Origin: Cymodocea nodosa
Lineage: Eukaryota; Streptophyta; Magnoliopsida; Alismatales; Cymodoceaceae
Reading direction: 5' to 3'
NCBI GenBank assembly: GCA_036874045.1
Contig: JAZBRI010000008.1
Span: 5,657,001-5,721,000 of the forward strand
DNA: 64,000 nucleotides
The notes under the pieces are model-generated. The model was not told where the DNA came from. It worked only from the letters and a program-made list of their open reading frames with translations, and made no database searches. Positions 60,480 through 64,000 of this stretch are shown here, piece after piece. Every line of letters begins with the position of its first letter. The first letter of the stretch is position 1. The position numbers and the translations under genes were made by a program.

Positions 60480-61813
60480 ATGTTCTTTGAGATCCTATAA
60501 TTTTATTTAGGCTATTTTCCCCTCTTATGAATTTACATATAGTATTTTTTAAGTCAATAATTTTAGATAACAAATTTTTGTTTTCTTCTTTCAAATCAAA
60601 ATTTTTACAACTATAGTTATTAAGTTTTGTTTTTAATTCCATGTTATCAACTAGGACTTTTTTCTAATTCAGTAAATGCATCTTCTAAACAAGAGTTCAA
60701 ACCTTTAATTTCTTTCTTATAGTTTTTACATTTTACATATAAACTAGCTATTGTACAAAAGAGACTGTCTACATCTAAGTCATTATTTTCATTTTTTGAA
60801 TAAGGGGATGTAGAGTATACCTCTTGTGTAGCAAAGTACACGTTTGTAAAAGTCTATTCCTTAGAGTTTGAAGAATTGCTAGATGAACTACTGTCATCCC
60901 ATGTGACTTTAAAAGTCATTTTCTTCCTATTCTTCCTCTTCCATTTTTGTTTATCCTCTTCTTACTAAAAATGATAGTAGAGTTGAATATGTCCTAATTT
61001 CTCGCACTTGTAGCATGTGGAAACTTTTGATCGTGAAGTGCTGACTTTGCTTCCATGTTTCATCATTTTTCTGAAGTTTCTGACCAACAATAATATTTCA
61101 TCTTCCTCTAAGCTTAATTGCTCTTCTATTGAGGAAAATGCCAATTCTTTCTTTTTCTCAACTTTCCTTTCAATAGCTCCTTCCTCTTCCTTCTATTCTT
61201 TCATTTGTACTTCATGAGCAAGAAGATTTCCTAATAAATATTCTACTGAATAATTATTTAGATCCTTTGAGTCTTGTATAGATGTGGATTTTTGCTTCCA
61301 TTCAGTAGTTAAGCTCCTCATGATCTTTTGTACCTACTCACGATTAGAAAATTCCCTTCCAAGATCTCTTAGCTCATTTACAATACTTGTAAATATTGAA
61401 AACATATTGGTAATATTTTCATTTTCACTCATTTTAAATAATTCATATTTCCTAAGAAGAATACTGATTTTTGTATCTTTAACTTGGTTTATTCCTTCAT
61501 AAGTAATTTGAAGGATTTTCCAAGCCTCATGGGAAGACTTACATGTAAATATTTTATTATATTGTTCACCAATAAGTATATAGTAAATTGAGTTTAATCC
61601 ACGAATATCCATTTGAATGATTTTTCCATCCTCCTTAGTCCAATCACTTTCATGACTGGTTGGAAGTGGTGCACCATATATAACCATTCTCCAAAATTTC
61701 ACATATATGTTCTTAAGAAAACACTCCATTCGATTTTTCTAGTAGCTATAATTGCTACCATTAAAAAGAGGAGGTTGATGGATGTTCTAACCCTCTACTA
61801 AATGAAAAGTCAT
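60480..61813 (-). pseudogene. gag: Older copia element: Gag
   Basis: It begins at 61813, about 40 bp downstream of the primer-binding site. The UBN2-type core (EQYNKIFTCKSSHEAWKIL, TKISILLRKYELFKM) lies at 61580-61420. A zinc-knuckle-like CYKCEKLGHI block is near 61000, and the acidic and coiled-coil tail (NYKKEIKGLNSCLEDAF) near 60720. The layout equals that of the element at 39945. It is broken. Confidence 0.75.
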
Positions 61814-61865
61814 GATCTCAGATGGTTAAATCTATTTAATGAGATCAACCTACTCTGATACCAAT

Positions 61866-63165
61866 TGTTAGGACCAAATAACTTACCAAAGGGAGGGTGA
61901 ATGGTAAAACTATTAAACGTTTTAATCGTGTATTTAAGTTTAGAGTTTAAGGATGATTTTCAATTATGCAAAAGTAAAAATGAATCAACTATCTAATGCA
62001 CCACAAAGAAAAAGAGATAAATACACAAAGAGTTTTTAGGTGGTTCACCACTAACAACTAGTCCACCCCAAAAGGTTACTTAGGCTTTACTATCTACTTC
62101 AGTACTTATAGTCACTTACTTTAAGGTCAAAGTAAAAACAAACTAATCAATTTGAGTTTTATGATCGTAGTTCTAATTAATCTATCACTAATTTTTAGGT
62201 TGAAAACTTTAACAAACTAACAGCTTGAGTCAATCAAAGATTTATGGCGTAGAGAGCTCTTCACTTATATTTGCACTTGTTGACTTTGAATCAAAAGTAT
62301 ATCTTTGATTTATGTAAAACTTGGTGTATGAATGTATATGATCAATGTTTTATTTATCTTCACTTTAATTGATCATATATATACTAAGAGGTATAACGAT
62401 CATATTTCTTCTAACGACTTTCATCTTATTGTATTTACTATCTGCTAGTTCCAAATATAGTAAGTTACCATTTTGCATACTATTCTTTATGCAATCTTTC
62501 GATTCTATTTGATTTTCGAATAGTTAGATTTATAACCTTCCAAAAACTCGAATAATTATTCTATAATTCTTCAAAAAACTCAAATAATTATGCTTGTCAT
62601 GTGATTCTTTAATTTCTACACGTGTCTTTAAATCCAAGACGTGAGTCTTTAAGTTTGGATAGTTAGATCTATTAACTTTTCGAAAAGCTCAAACAATTAT
62701 CTTGTAACTCTCTAAAAAACTCGAATAGTTATACTTGTCACGTGATTCTTTAAGTTTTACATATCTTTAAATCTAGCACGTGAGTTTTTAAGTTTGGATA
62801 GTTACCCCTGTTAACTTTTCGATTCTATTTTATTTTCGAATAGTTAGCTATTATAACCTTTCGAAAAACTCAAACAATTATTTATCTTTTCAAAAGACTT
62901 CTTATTTTCAGATAGTTAACCTTGTAACTTTTCAAAAGACTTTCTTGCCGCTTTTAAGCTTACTTTCGGATACTTAGCCTGGTAACCTTTTGAAATTCTC
63001 TTCTTTCAGATACTTAAGCCTTGAACTATTTTTGAACTATCCAAAGTTCCTACTTTCATCTGACAACTTTTATTGAACTGTCTGTATTTGTTTTTGTTGA
63101 CTTATAAAATAAAAATTATTTCCTCACATTGATTTTTACATTATCAAAATCAAGATTTCCTTTCA
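61866..63165 (-). repeat. 5' LTR of the older copia element
   Basis: 1300 bp, TGTTAGGACC to CCTTTCA, collinear with 54639-56907 except for the MITE, which is absent here. AGTTG follows at 63166-63170. Confidence 0.85.
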
Positions 63166-63170
63166 AGTTG

Positions 63171-64000
63171 AGCAACTATATCGCTCCATTGTTACTCTAT
63201 ACATTAATTTTAACCAATAGTAACAAGAAACATTATAAACTTTTCTTAAACATTGATATTGTTAGTATTTGATATTACACCTTCCTTTTGAAAGAAATTG
63301 CAAATTTTAGAAAAACATGTTAACTCATTTCATATATCTTTTGACAATTATATATTTGATGTAATAGTAAAAAATCTAATAATCTTCTAATATAATTTTT
63401 TTAAACAATCTATACTTATTAGATCCATTAATCCCTATATGAAGAATAATATAAGTAAACATAATTTCAAGTAGAAAATATAATATGATATGTTCAACAT
63501 AACATTTTTAATTAAAAATATAAAATATTGTTTCAAACATAAAACATTTCCATCAATGTTCATCGTTATCTTCATGCATTGTTCATAAGAAATAGAATAA
63601 ACATCAAAAGTTTACTTTATAAGATAACATAAAACATTGTTCATAATATGAAATTAATGTTTGCAATATAGATTCATAACATAAACTCTAAACAAAATAC
63701 ATCTAGGATAAATTATACTGTAACCATTTCACTCTCATATCTTTCAAGAGATTTATAAATTGTTTTGCTAATTTAGCATTTTTTAATAAAGTTACGGTCT
63801 TAAATTTTTCTACATTAGTAAAATATGAGATTTGAAGCAAAACTTGCATAACATCAAAACAATGATTTTGTTGTTTGAACGATCTTATATCAATCATTCA
63901 ATCTTGAATATCAAGCTACCATTGTTGTATATTAATCGATTGTAATACTTCATTCGTTGCATAATTTTCTCATTTTCTTTCTCGCACAAGCTTATAACAT
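63171..64000. other. AT-rich flank; possible decayed coding piece on the minus strand
   Basis: Mostly AT-rich with no recognised element. On the minus strand 63703-63897 has 64 open codons (FKTVTLLKNAKLAKQF, LLKDMRVKWLQ) that look less random than the rest, but I recognise no family and the window ends shortly after. It could be the edge of an old gene or transposon ORF. Confidence 0.3.

Larger units (their letters stand above)
54639..63165 (-). mobile_element. SIRE-like Ty1/copia element, older, with MITE in its 3' LTR
   Basis: This minus-strand element of 8527 bp includes a 964-bp MITE. The 5' LTR is 63165-61866 and the 3' LTR 56907-54639. The primer-binding site TGGTATCAGAG is at 61863-61852, and the polypurine tract AAAAAGGGGGAGA borders 56907. 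The target duplication AGTTG lies at 54634-54638 and 63166-63170. The LTRs differ clearly more than those of the copia element at 39945 (about a tenth of sites in the first 70 bp by eye), so it is older. Gag, protease, integrase, RT and RNase H are recognisable. It is broken in many places. Confidence 0.85.

Noticed and set aside
63703-63897. Possible hAT or other transposase fragment
   Set aside because: Too short and without a diagnostic motif; left as unassigned.

Overview
The window is retroelement-dominated nuclear DNA from a flowering plant, probably a eudicot. The evidence is Ty1/copia elements of the SIRE/Maximus type, Athila-like Ty3/gypsy Gag sequences, a PIF/Harbinger-type MITE, plant F-box/FBA coding sequence and very AT-rich filler. 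The species cannot be named. I see no independent host gene, rRNA, tRNA or CRISPR. Almost everything is nested, truncated or decayed LTR elements.

The dominant family, called element B here, lies on the minus strand in about five copies. From its 5' side it carries a gene for an envelope-like/plant-transposon-type protein, an Athila-type gag, an F-box gene with an FBA-like C-terminal part where pol would be expected, a long 3' noncoding region with two purine-rich tracts, and a 1.8-2.3 kb LTR. No protease, reverse transcriptase, RNase H or integrase belongs to it. It therefore looks like a non-autonomous, gag-only element that captured a host F-box gene and amplified with it. Copy 3 (19226-28205) is the best preserved. 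Copies 1 and 2 (7740-14984) are fused head to tail. Copy 4 (33948-51432) is split by a full copia element and a solo LTR. Copy 5 (52360-53055) is a fragment between 12-bp direct repeats. A second pol-less gypsy family, element C, fills 14985-19225.

On the plus strand, two remnants (1045-7157 and 28211-33136) have a B-like LTR segment, a gene of the same envelope-like family, and a SIRE-type polypurine tract and 3' LTR. Two SIRE-like copia elements lie on the minus strand: 39945-47761 (TSD AATAT) and the older 54639-63165 (TSD AGTTG), whose 3' LTR holds a 964-bp MITE (TSD TTA). Solo copia LTRs sit at 12538-13993 (TSD TGGAA, inside F-box copy 2) and 48046-49588 (TSD AGCTA, beside gag copy 4).

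Two signals stand out. The first is the F-box cargo. The second is a 12-bp half-site, TTCGNNNAGTTA (reverse TAACTNNNCGAA), often paired head to head across a 2-7 bp gap. It recurs many times in the noncoding parts of both copia and gypsy-type elements and looks like a shared binding site that spread across unrelated families. Its function is inference. All retroelement genes here are treated as fossils.
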